A stretch of 64,000 nucleotides of DNA from Bugula neritina (taxonomy: Eukaryota > Bryozoa > Gymnolaemata > Cheilostomatida > Bugulidae). Positions 14,001 through 30,200 of this stretch are shown here, one piece after another. The notes beneath the pieces are model-generated. The model saw nothing but the letters and a program-made list of their open reading frames with translations, was not told where the DNA came from and did no database searches. The stretch lies in NCBI GenBank assembly GCA_964035545.1, contig OZ037771.1:2872628-2936627 (forward strand), in the 5' to 3' direction. A program made the position numbers and the translations under genes. Each line of letters starts with the position of its first letter. Positions within the stretch are counted from its first letter, which is position 1.

Positions 14001-15347
14001 CACTTTCTACATTCAAATTGTTAGTCACTAGTGCAATAAAAAGTAGATGCATGTTGATCACTTGATTTTCATATATTATTCTTATACTTATTACTTATCA
14101 GCTATTATTACTATTAGTATTACATACTATAATTTATATACTTATAGTTATATGGTTATATCTATAATTTATTGGTTTTAGTGTTTATATAGCGATTTGA
14201 TTTTATTTTTTTACACTTTAAATTACCATTATGATTATAAAGTGATGATGATTATGATTATCATTATGCTGTAGAACTAGAGCTAGATGTAGCTTATTTA
14301 ATTCTATATTATTCATTATGTTTAACCATAATCATAATGTTTTTAATTGTTGAAAAACTGCTTTCAGCCTTAATAGCTATTTATAATTTGTATAAAGTTC
14401 CTAGCCTTGAGCATGATTATTTAAATAGTTATAAATATGAGTGTAAACATAACTAAAACAAAAATTTAATTCATGATCAAGACGACTGCTAAGTGTGCAA
14501 TTATAGTCTCAAAACTTAAGAACACAAACTTCCCAATACTTTAGTTTGTATACAGTATAGTGCAACTACAATTACATGAAAAACATTATTAATACTTTAT
14601 TTAAATTTCTATTTACCACAGTGCAGTTATTTTGTATTTATAATAATAATATAATAATACAATCTTTATTTTCAAGCATCATACTGTATTTATATAATAA
14701 TATTATATGTACCTTATAATATTAAAAGAAACAAAAACAAAAAAAACTGTTATACAAATATACTGTAGATTGTATTTTTTTTTTATACATTCGAAAATAT
14801 TAACTTTCATCTTTGCCTGCAAATAGAGGTATTTTCTTTTTTTCTTGTATTATTTTATCAATAAAGAGTTCATCATCATCATCACTGAACTCAGATTATC
14901 CAGTTCAATGATACTAACTGTAGTGGAACTAGCTGTGGCTGTTGTACTTGTAATCACAGGCAAGTTAAAAAAAGACCCTGTAAAAATCTAGATTAGAAAA
15001 TTCACAAGAGAAGTTATGCTCTCGCGTAATATTCAGCTGCATGTACCTCAAATTAACATAAATCAAAACTTTGAAAAATGAAAAACAATAAACTTTTTTG
15101 TTTCATCAAATGTTATAAAAAACAAACGTCATAAATAAAAAATTGATTTAATGTAAAAAGTTATTTTTATAAATATGTACTGTTTTAACTGGCCTTGAGG
15201 TTGTTCAGTTACACCTGTGTTTCCGATTCCACCACGGGTTATCATAGGTAAATGTGACTAAAACTTAATCTTAGACTTATGGTATAATTCTTATTCATAA
15301 GAATTGTCCGAAAAGTAGCCCATCACTGACACAAAAAGATTTAAGCA
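11076..15347. other. Divergent intergenic region between INF2-like gene and DPH3
   Basis: AT-rich flank. On the minus strand a strong donor (CTAG|GTAAGT, border about 12916/12915) lies downstream of a more GC-rich patch at 13070-13160 that contains a CCAAT motif near 13109. This could be a 5' non-coding exon and promoter of the INF2-like gene. A degenerate tRNA-like stretch lies at about 11810-11860. Triplet-rich AT runs occur at 14090-14350 and 14640-14720. The missing N-terminal DID exon of the formin was looked for here and not found. Confidence 0.35.
13070..13160 (-). promoter_or_regulatory. Possible promoter patch of INF2-like gene
   Basis: A short GC-richer island in AT-rich flank contains ggccaatca, a CCAAT-type element. 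It lies about 150 bp upstream (minus-strand sense) of a strong splice donor that could end a first non-coding exon. This is inference from composition and position only. Confidence 0.2.
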
Positions 15348-16315
15348 ATGGACAGCGTTTATCACGATGAAGTAGAAATAGAAGATTTTGAATATGACGA
15401 AGATGAAGAAATGTACTATTATCCTTGTCCGTGCGGTGACAAATTCGAAATATCAAAAGTAGGGCTAAGTCTGTCATTGTCAATCATGGTGATTAATTTA
15501 AACTGACACTAGAATGACGCTAAAGTGGAATTACAAGCTGTTTAGTATTGGTATTACTCAAGTGTATTGTTGAGACTTAAAAGTAAGAGTACATCGAAAC
15601 TATAATACTAAAACTAATACTAATACTAATAGTAATAGAGTAATACTAGTAATACTAGTACTTTACTAGTAATACTAATAGTAATACTTATAGTAATTGT
15701 TATACTTATAGTTATACTGTTACTTACAATATTATTAGTTATACTAATACTTGTAGTTATAGACTATAGTAATAATTATACTTATAGTCTGAGTAAGAGT
15801 TTTTGTAAGTGTATAACTACAAGTTTTAGTTATACACTCATGAACGTTGCTACTCATTCAAACTCTATTTGTTTAGAACATATCTGTAAAACTAAATTAT
15901 ACTAATACTTAGACCAGCTATGCGAGTGTGTTTGCAATGAATGAAATTTAATATGGGATTGTAGAAGAGCTCATTAGTCATTGATAATAACCGTAGTGCA
16001 AGCTGTTTTTTTTGTGTTACCATGCTTACTTGTTTTTACAGGAAGATCTGCTAAATGGTGAAGAAGTAGCCACATGTCCAAGTTGTTCGCTAATTATCAA
16101 AGTGATTTATAATCCAGTACGATTTTTTGCTATGTTTAACAACCACTTCTTCCCTTAATGAAATCAGTTAATTAAAATATTTTAATTTCCTCTCCCTGAA
16201 AGTACCTTTTGTGTAATACTATTTTTATCTATTTACATTTATCTGCTCATCTTTGCAGGAGGATTTTCAAAAAGAAGAAAATCAGACAGCCAGAATGCTA
16301 TTAGCGAAGGCATGA
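15348..16315 (+). CDS. DPH3: DPH3 (CSL zinc finger, diphthamide synthesis)
   Basis: Three phase 0 exons, 15348-15458, 16042-16116 and 16259-16315, encode a complete 80-residue protein. It begins [20 protein letters not shown] and carries the zinc/iron-binding cysteines as PCPCG (C27, C29) and CPSC (C49, C52), followed by SLIIKVIY. Length and motifs match DPH3/KTI11. DPH3 donates electrons to the DPH1-DPH2 radical enzyme for diphthamide on EF2, and with Elongator/KTI13 supports wobble-uridine modification of tRNA. The start is the first ATG and gives the family-typical N-terminus. AATAAA signals follow at 16459 and 16463. The gene faces PCCB tail to tail. The extra C-terminal residues after VIYNP are short and charged, ending ARMLLAKA. 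Confidence 0.95.
15600..15830. repeat. Imperfect TAATACTA/TAGTATTA repeat in DPH3 intron 1
   Basis: About 230 bp of the intron is a decayed tandem repeat of taatacta and its complement. It could fold back on itself. Confidence 0.6.
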
Positions 16316-16580
16316 TTGTGACTATGTTCTAGTCTATCTGTTGAATTTAATTGTATATTTTGATACTTTTTCTTCTGACTTCACTGTGTACATATATATG
16401 CATATATATTTTATTTTTTTATAAGTAAATTGTACAACTCAATATGCTGTATTTTATAAATAAATAAAACTATCTTGCTACGCCTTTATAATCTACTAAC
16501 ATGTCATAATTAAACCACTGCTTGACATTTTTAGTACCATGACAATTTCCTGTACACCGATATAAATAACATCAATTGAA
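16316..16580. other. Shared 3' end region of DPH3 and PCCB
   Basis: Only 265 bp separate the two stop codons. DPH3 has plus-strand AATAAA at 16459-16468. The nearest minus-strand AATAAA for PCCB is at 16415-16410, inside the expected DPH3 3' UTR. The mature transcripts therefore probably overlap. Confidence 0.6.
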
Positions 16581-21251
<4,671 letters not shown>

Positions 21252-22364
21252 CTTGCAAACAAAATCTGAAGCCTAAAATCCTAGCCACACTCAACTTTTA
21301 CGAAGTTTTATACCTGCTGAAGTTCTATTAAAGCGCTGTGGCGGTTTATTTTATGGAAATACAACTCCCACAAATACACATAAATCGTTGTTGATGATAA
21401 TAATATAATAATATTTGTTATTTTTTGTTCAGCTTACAATTTAGTCATTACGCAACCATAAGCATGTTTTAATTAGTCGTAAACTTACATGAGATTATCA
21501 TGTCATTTGATCGTGCAAAAATAACTACCTTATTTGTGTATTATCAGCTGTAAGTCTTAAAACTAAGTTGTGGAAACTAATGAAACTGTTATTTCCAACA
21601 GCTTTTGCAGCAAAATCAAATAATATATCAAATATCAATATAATCAAATATAATTAAATATAATAGAATTAAATTATGCACTTCTTTGTTTACCTCTTTA
21701 AAGTTTTGTTATAGAATATTATTGTACTTATAATTGCAATCAGTTCATTAAACTAATAATTGGAATTAAATGCTAATGCATTGCATGCATAAAATCATAA
21801 AAATATTGCTATAATCGTAACGCATTACCTGTTACTTAATGCTTTATAGATAGAAAGAAAACCTACTTAATATTGGTAGAATAGATAAACACTAATTAAT
21901 AGTAAACGGGTATAAGACACCAAATGTTGATTTTGAAAAATAAACATGGGACATGTACAATAATATCTCTAATTTTTAATTAATGCAACCTATTATGTAA
22001 CATTAGACATGCATATAGTTGGTTAAATCTTAACTAATTTACACTTTCTTTGTTATGAAATAAAATGTGTCATATCACTTTGGCCAATCAAACGTTACCA
22101 TGAAATTTGCTAAACATAAAAAGGCTAACTGGTTGAAATATATCTCCAAAGATTAGCAAACGAAAAATCACACCGAAGGTGTAGCAAATGCTTGACTCGC
22201 TATATGCTATGCATAGCTACTAATTACTTGAAGTTTATCGACATTTACTTCACTAATGATTATGTAACAGCATCTTAGAGGCGCTTTATAATGGTATGAA
22301 TTCTGTGAGGGTGGGGGGGGTTGCAAGAACTGCTTACTACTAGCTGTAATTAGCTAGCTTTCCG

Positions 22365-22412
22365 CCTGTCTGTTTGTCTGTCTGTTTGTCTGTCTGTTTG
22401 TCTGTCTGTTTT
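22365..22412. repeat. (CTGTCTGTTTGT)n microsatellite
   Basis: About four tandem copies of the 12-mer ctgtctgtttgt. Confidence 0.85.
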
Positions 22413-22989
22413 TCAGGCTGCTCCAACTAGCTGAGCAGTTTGTCAACAAAGTTCTGTTTCTGTGCCAATTAGTTTCAATAGAAACGTCTCTATGTTGACA
22501 GACTATTATTGGCTGATAGGCTACCTTTCACCATTGCTCAACTTTCCAATAACAAAAAATTTGATTATATCAGGTGCTAACACTTAGAACAACATTTCAG
22601 CCTTGTTTATTGTAGTCATCACTACAATAAAATGTATGCATTTTGAGGCTCATTGGTCTGAAAGTGTATGTATACACTCTTTGGTCTTATACCTAGAAGC
22701 AAAAGAGCATAGTAATAAACTTTCTACATAAATCCAAAGTGTTTTCTTGTGAGCTCTAAGTGAAGGAAAATAAAAGTTAGATGCTTAAAGATGCTTAATA
22801 GAGTTCTTACAACCTATGAAAGTGTTTATAAGCCAGCATTGTTGTGCTTCATTAGCTAACATCTCCTTGTGGTTATTATGCATATTATATAGCTGGTATT
22901 CACGCCTGCGCAGCTAAACGAATAGACTGGACACAAATAATCAATAATCCTAACCTACGTGACTGAATTGAAGCCAGTCATGACTACGC

Positions 22990-23151
22990 CAGCAGTTATG
23001 CTATAGAGTAAACATGCCGGAAACTTCTAGGCTACACTTGATAGAGTGTGCATGCTATATCAGTTGTGTGGAGCACATCTGAGACACCGCTAGCTTGTAG
23101 ACTACAGGATACACCGCACTGCTACTGAAGTGGATTTCTGTTGTGTAGAGG
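22990..23151 (+). other. Possible 5' non-coding exon of PPP1R3
   Basis: A GC-richer segment ends at GTAGAG|GTAAGG. A matching acceptor (ctgtatcttgtag) lies about 30 nt before the PPP1R3 start codon. A tgcgca motif at about 22912 could belong to its promoter. This is inference from splice signals and composition. Confidence 0.3.
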
Positions 23152-24898
23152 TAAGGAGGTTATAGTAAATATTGTTATTGGTGGCATATCTCTAACGTGT
23201 ACTGCAACTTTGCATTTGTTCTTACAATATAAGGGTATGTGATTTTGATAGCGTTTTAATTCGGTATAACACTGTGAGGTTTCTCTGTAGCCTGTATGTT
23301 GCATGGAATAAGAGTAGGCTAAATGCTATTTTACAGCTTAGTTATACTTTTGGAAGAAACTGCACTGTTTTATAACTACGTATCTCTTATCACAACTTTT
23401 TTTAAAATTTGGTTTTATGAGTTATTTATGCTGCTACAGAGTAATTTGTTAAAACCTGCAGACTAGTGTGTATAATAAATGGCGCATGAAATTGTAGATC
23501 AAATCGACCTTGCAGATATCCTGCAGCTTTAGTAGCAAGCTAAAGTTAACAAAATTCAAAATATGCTTTTTTATAAAAGTATTACCTGATTGATCAACAC
23601 AGATAAACTACACACCAGGAAAGAATAAAATTTAGTATTTTTCTATAATTGCAATTGGTTTATTGTTTATATTTTGCTACCTACTTTCAAACCATTTCTA
23701 AATGCAATCCAATCATAGATATGTCCTAAACAAACCAGATTACTCTACTTTATTGTCTTGAAAAAGTATAGTGGTATGAACAAGGAAGTCCCAATATTAA
23801 ACTATCATGATTTGCCCTCTCCTAGTAATCAAGTTTCTTATTGCATAACTGTTGAGTGTCTCAGAAAAAGGTTTGCTATAATATTATTAGTATCCTAGTC
23901 AATGCTTTCAAATATTTTTGTCATGAATTGCACAGAGTGTTTTCCATCAGTCACCAAAATTACCCTGTTGAATGGCTGTATTGAAAACAAAAACAAGATG
24001 ACTGAATAAAAAGAAATGGAAATTTACTAGGATATGGTGTGTGCTGATGAAATTAGAATATATATTGCTATAGTTCTAAACCACTGAACACACTGCACTA
24101 GAATGTAGTTCCTCATAACATTCTAGCTTTTATGTGATGGGTTGCACCTGTAGCTAACATATAATATAATATCACATATTAATTATATAAGCCGATTTCT
24201 TAGTTATTACATAACTTATAAACTGTCTATATAGTAAAGTGTGGACTTCGTTTATTGATTTATTTATACAGGTTGCACTACAACTATAATAATTATAAAA
24301 TGCTGTAGATGTAATGTTAGCCTAGTAAAAACTGTTAGTAAAATATATATTTTCTATTTGTTCAGACACACTCCGTCATAAAGGTTGTAGTTCTTGATCG
24401 TACTAAATAGAACAGATATATAACAGATGATATCATATGCATGTGATATTTGCTAGCTTTAGCACAAAAACTAACTATAAACAAAGAACAGAAAAAAAAT
24501 GAGTAAAATTTTTAGCTTTGCTGTTTTTGACAAGTCAAGATTGAAAATTATGATTCTGGAACAAAAGGTTCTTCGTGATCCTTGAATCGAATTGATTATA
24601 ATTTTGCCTAATTGAATTTTAAACAAAAAAGCAAGTTTTACATAGAAAGGAAAAACATTGTATCACCTCTTTGCTGTAAATGATAGGATATCTCTAACTG
24701 TTCAAAGTCTACACCGCAAGTTCACTTTCTGTATTTTATCTGCTTTGGTCAACCTGATTCTAGACCATTGATAGATATACTCGGTCTACACAGAACTGAC
24801 CTGTTATATAACAGTAGAACTATGATCTCTAGTAACCGTGAACGTCTGCGATGTCTCACTGTATCTTGTAGAAATAGTAACAAGCCAAAAGGACAGAC

Positions 24899-26637
24899 AT
24901 GACCACCTATGTGCAGCCTGTGATGCGTCGCCGAAACCAGAGGTTTGCCAAAGTATCGGCTGAATATATCGGGAGACAAAATGAAGAAATAACTGACAGA
25001 GCTAGAATTGACATAGGTAAGGTGCAGAAATGGAGAAATTGAGAAAAGCCTGTGTTCTAGATTAGAAATGTAGTGAAAGAAGTTATGTTCGCGCAAAAAA
25101 TTTCAACCAGCGCCCCAAACAAAAATTTATAAAGAAATTTAAAGAACTTAGGCAATCTCAATTTCTCTGCTACTGCACTTAAATGTTGTGAATTTACAAA
25201 CAAAAATAGTTTTTAATTGTTGGTTTATGTATTCATTGAATGCTGTCTACTGTACTGCAGGCAATGCCGTACAGAGATTAGCTGATGTCAATATGAATGA
25301 TCTGCTGATTGATAAAATGGGGATAATATCAGACATTAGCAATAACAACCACATTGAGGAGACAAATGACAAGATAGATTGTCCGCCCAATGAAAATCCT
25401 ACAGATAAGAGCGAGCTCTTGAGGTAGTAAACTATACAAACTATTGACTGTAGACTACTAACTGTGGACTACTGACTGTGGACTACTGACTACTAACTGT
25501 AGACTACTAACTGTATACTACTAACTGTGGACTACTAACTGTATACTACTAACTGTGGACTACTAACTGTGGACTACTAACTGTGGACTACTAACTGTGG
25601 ACTACTAACTGCTGACTACTAACTGTGGACTACTGACTACTAACTGTAGACTACTAACTATTTACTGTAAACTACTAAATACTGTGTCAGCAGCATTAAC
25701 CTTCCACGTATTGTTAACAACACTATAAAACAAAAGAATGTGTTATGTTAACAAATAGCTAATCTTTCAGAATGGTCATTGCTTAACCTGTAATTATAAT
25801 AATACAGTAGGTGTTTAACAACTTTAGTTTTTATAAAAAATTAAAATGTAGTTGTGGCATTCACAGTACAGTAGAGGGTACTGACTCAACTAATGCTGTT
25901 ATGACCTTAAGATCTCAAACCCTTACCAATAGTTCATTTCATGCGATAACCATTCTCAAAAGGACATTATATAAATTCACCATGGAAATATATTTGTGTT
26001 TAACTGAGTATAATATATGTACCTAATTCTATTATAGTCAATACACATGAACATTGAGCTCTAAATATAAAACTTAACTTGCTTGTTGTTGTGTTGCAGA
26101 AGTCCTAGAAGAGTTAGTTTTGCTGATTCACTGGGCTACGATTTGGAATCAATTAGGATAATGTCGGAAGGCATTGACACACCCCCAAAACTGCTGAGCT
26201 GCAATGTTAACAATTCTAGCAACTCCAAACAGCCGTCGCTGCGGCCTCTATTTGCTCAGCCTATCACAGACTACAATGAATATTTAAGAAGACTTAGTAG
26301 TGATTGTGTTTGTTTAGAATCTCTTGACATCAATGAGAAGGCTATGAGAGGTCTTGTAAAAGTAAGGAACATAGACTACACAAAGTCAGTAAAGATTCGT
26401 TATACTGCAGACAATTGGAGATCGTGCGAAGAATTAGAATGCTATTATCTTAATCCGGCATTTGGTGCTGCTAAAACTAGTATTTATGACACATTTCACT
26501 TTCAGCTAAGCATAGACGAAAGATGGAGTAGTTTTGAATTCTGTATTTCGTATGAATGTAAAGGGGTACAGTTTTGGGACAACAACAATGGTGCTAATTA
26601 TAGATTAGACAGAAGTTCACTGCAACAGTCAAAGTAA
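24899..26637 (+). CDS. PPP1R3: Protein phosphatase 1 regulatory subunit 3-like (RVxF + CBM21)
   Basis: Three exons, 24899-25016, 25261-25423 and 26100-26637, give 272 residues. The PP1-docking motif RVSF (98-101) is followed by a C-terminal CBM21 glycogen-binding domain. Its signatures include GLVKVRNIDYTKSVKIRYT, DNWRS, DTFHFQLS, FEFCISYEC and FWDNNNGANYR. The domain covers roughly residues 170-265. These proteins target PP1 to glycogen, promoting glycogen synthase activation. The N-terminal 90 residues are unrecognised and Asn-rich. Size and order resemble PPP1R3B/C/D/E, but vertebrate subtypes should not be assigned. An in-frame TAA upstream of the first ATG supports the start. The donor of exon 2 runs directly into a 14-bp minisatellite. 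Confidence 0.92.
25440..25680. repeat. 14-bp minisatellite at PPP1R3 exon 2 donor
   Basis: The unit actactaactgtgg is repeated about 15 times with variants. It begins about 15 bp after the splice donor at 25424. Confidence 0.85.
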
Positions 26638-27264
26638 TGTACGGTTTCGACAAACTATTCAGTGATTTAAACTATCATTTTAGATTTTGTGTTCTATCTA
26701 CAATATTTTAGAAAGATATTTTTGCTAAAATCCACATGTACAACCCGGTGAATGTGTCAAATTACATATTAAATACCTTTTTTGAGTTCATTATGTGTAG
26801 TGATAGAATCTATAATGGTCTTCAAATACATTATTGAATTACATAGTCTAAGCGAATTAGTAAAATAAGGCAAATTTTATTTCATTGTGATTCATGTTTT
26901 AGACTTTTTGGTAATTATAGATGGATATATATTATATGCATATATAGTGCATAGTTGTGCAGCTCAGTTTGTTGTGGCCCACATTTCATTGATATGGAAA
27001 ATAGAAAGTTCAACTGTTTATTAAATAACTTAACATTGGTTTCAAAATATTTACAAAAACTAGAAAAATATCGCAGGGGAGAATTTACTATCAAACAATA
27101 TAGAAAACAATTTTTGTGTGAAAATGTTGCTGTAACCAATTTTGAAATTCTTTGATAAAGTCTCATGTCAACAACTGCTGAAGTATAATGAACAATACTC
27201 TACATTGAGATTAGTGTGCATCACTTAGCGTGTCAATGCTGCCATGTCAATGCTGTCGTCATGG
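26638..27264. other. Tail-to-tail region of PPP1R3 and PIGZ
   Basis: Presumed 3' UTRs of both genes. A minus-strand AATAAA for PIGZ lies at 27022-27017. Short overlapping open frames of 66-83 codons have no motif or splice support. Confidence 0.55.
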
Positions 27265-30200
27265 TCACATGTTAAGAGAGGTGATTTTTGGCAGCGTGAT
27301 AGCCATGACTTCATAATCCTCGTCTCCAACGTAGTCGCCGGTATTTTTGAAACTATTGGAGCTGGGGTACGTCTGCACAATCAACTTCCTGTTAGTCAGT
27401 CGGTATATGTTGAGTGAGAGATAGAGATGCAAGGAGTCGAACGTAGCCTGCCAGTCAGGGAGCCCTTCATTGTCGTATGTAAGAATGGAATCTATAAATA
27501 GCATAGGATTTTATAAATGGCATGGAATCTATAAATAGCATAGAACCTATAAATAGCATAGGATTTTATAAAAAGCATGAAATCTGATACATAGCATGGA
27601 ATCTTATAAATTTTACCCTGGGATCTTATAATTAGTATACTTTATAATACAGAGGCGTTACGTCTGACAGAGGGCACAGTAACTAACCAGTAGTCTGTGT
27701 AACCAACTAGATACATACCAATATCGGGAGGGTCTTCTAAACTGAGGTGAGGGTAAAAAGACCTTTCTAGCTCAACGGAGAACCTGTAAGACATAGCCAA
27801 GTAGACAAGCTGAAAGTTTCATAGTAAATTTATTACAATAAACATGGTAAACAATAATTCAATTATAAGTGACGCATCTTTAGGATATAATATATAACTT
27901 CTACAATAAAATTCAAACTTTACTAGAGCCCCACAGCAAAGTTGAGGGCTGCAATAAGCATGTATATCAACTGAATACAACTAGATGTACTGCAATTAAA
28001 ATATGAGTAATGCTAGCATAAATAGGGCACCATGAAACTCTCTGCAAACAATGCTGCATGTTTCACTACATTGTCAATAATTGATTAGGGTTAGAGTTGT
28101 CTTCTCACAGTAAGTTGACTATACAGAAATTATGAGTTTCTTAACCTGATACCTCAATTAGTTCACACAAATATTCGCCTTTCAAAAATTTAAAAATTAA
28201 AAACTTGACTTGTATGCTTAATATAATACAGCTGAATAAACTACAAAATTCAAATGAACAGTACATGTGTATTATATTGCAATAATTGCATTACATTATT
28301 TTAACAAACATTTCCAATAACTTTCCACTATCTTTATGAAGTAGACATAACAATGGGAAAAGTAAAATCTAAAAAGAACTCACAGCAAGTATCAGAAGAA
28401 AATGCTAGAAAGTGAAATCAGACAGTGATTGGCTATGGCGTAGTCGAGCTTCGTGTAAATACAAGCGCGGCTTATTTTGAGAAGACAACTTCAGTATATA
28501 TGTATTTATAGGAGTTGAGATTATTTATTTGACAGAGCACCTGTCTTACCTGTCACCGAGCAGCTGCCGTAACTGCGACTCACAATACGGACTGACAAAG
28601 AAGAATGAGTCATATTCAGAGAGCACCTCCTCCAAGTTGAAGTCGTCTACTCCCCCTTGTAGGTCAACAAGCTTTATGTGATCGGCTTCCCGTACGTGTA
28701 TCTACAGTTAAGTGTATCTACAGGTAAGTGTATCTACAGGTAAGTGTATCTACAGGTAAGTGTATCTACAGGTAAGTGTGTATGTGTAAGTGTACCTACA
28801 GGTAAGCGTACGTGTATCTATAGGTAAATGTATGTGGATGTGTATCTACGTGAAGTGTACTGTATCTACAGGTACGTGTATCTACAGGTAAGTGTATCTA
28901 CAGGTAAGTGTACATGTATGTGGATATGTATTTATGTGAAGTGTATGTGTAGAGCAGTATATATACAGAGTGTAGTACAAGACTATTATAACATGCAGGT
29001 ACAATAATAGTTTACACACAACACTACTATAATACAATGAAATATGTGTGTGTATTTCTTTTTATTCAACTAAATTGATATCATCACATTTCAAATTTAA
29101 TTGAGCAATTCCACAACCTGCTGTATCATTATTGCCTCATTCTAATTACTCAGCTTATGATCTCACCTGTAATAGAGACTTGGGAGGCATATAAGTTCTG
29201 TGATATACAATTATCTCCCCTCTGTTAAACCTTCCAGCCGACTTTAGATTGTTTAGATAAATCAGCGAGGGAACAACTCCAGCTTGGTGAAGGTTACCAA
29301 ATAAGAATCCTGTAACATAGCAACACTCGTGTAGACATCAATATAACAACTCTAGAAATCATTGGTAGGTGAGCACTGCTTCGAAAAGACAACAAAAACA
29401 GAAACGCTTGACTAAAGTTGGAAACATGCAAAATTAGGTAGACTAAATTACCCAAGAAGAAATTGTGAGGAATCCAGAATATGATGAATAAGGCATACAG
29501 GGCTTTGCTGTTGATCAGATTGAGACCATATGTTGCTATGACAACAGCCGGCACTAACAGCGGAATAATAAACCTGTAACATAATGTGCATCTTGCTCTA
29601 ATAATCTTGTCAATCAACTTCAGTTAGCTTTGAGTTTAGAGTTGTATTTTCTTTGCATGGCTTAAATTCTATTGCTGTTACAGCTAAATTTAATAACCAA
29701 TTAAATTTACAAGATTTTTCTCTTACAGTTGAGTAACACCTGTGTAGTTAGTTTAATCATAGATTGAAGTATAGTGATGGGAGTTCATTTCAAGTTAGTA
29801 TAAGTTGCTACTATTAAGGCCTGGCCACACGATCGTGAGAATCACACGAAATCGTCTATTTGACACGAAAAAATATTCGTACGAGAAAATTTGAGGGAAT
29901 TCAAACGAAATCGTCATCGTTGGGTGTACACGACGATGAAGATGGACGAAAAATCACAATCGACGATAAGTACCATTTGATTGGTCAATAGAATTTTAGC
30001 AACAGTAATTATTTCATTTCTACCACGTTTTTCTATTTGACAATTTTCTGCTGTTTGTACCTCGTGCAAGACTCATTCACGGACTATTTATTATGTGTTT
30101 CGTCCGACGAGTATGTGGCTGGTCAAAACAAGAGGGTAACTCACGAAAATCGTCACACGATTTCGTGTGATTCTCACTGATGGTGAGGCCAGGCCTTTAC

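Larger units (their letters stand above)
21252..24898. other. Divergent intergenic region between PCCB and PPP1R3
   Basis: It contains the upstream regions of both genes. The part at 21300-22300 is AT-rich with no gene. A (ctgtctgtttgt)n tract lies at 22365-22412. A GC-richer patch at 22900-23150 ends at a good plus-strand donor (GTAGAG|GTAAGG, 23151/23152) and may be a first non-coding exon of PPP1R3. The stretch 23160-24850 shows nothing recognisable. Confidence 0.45.
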
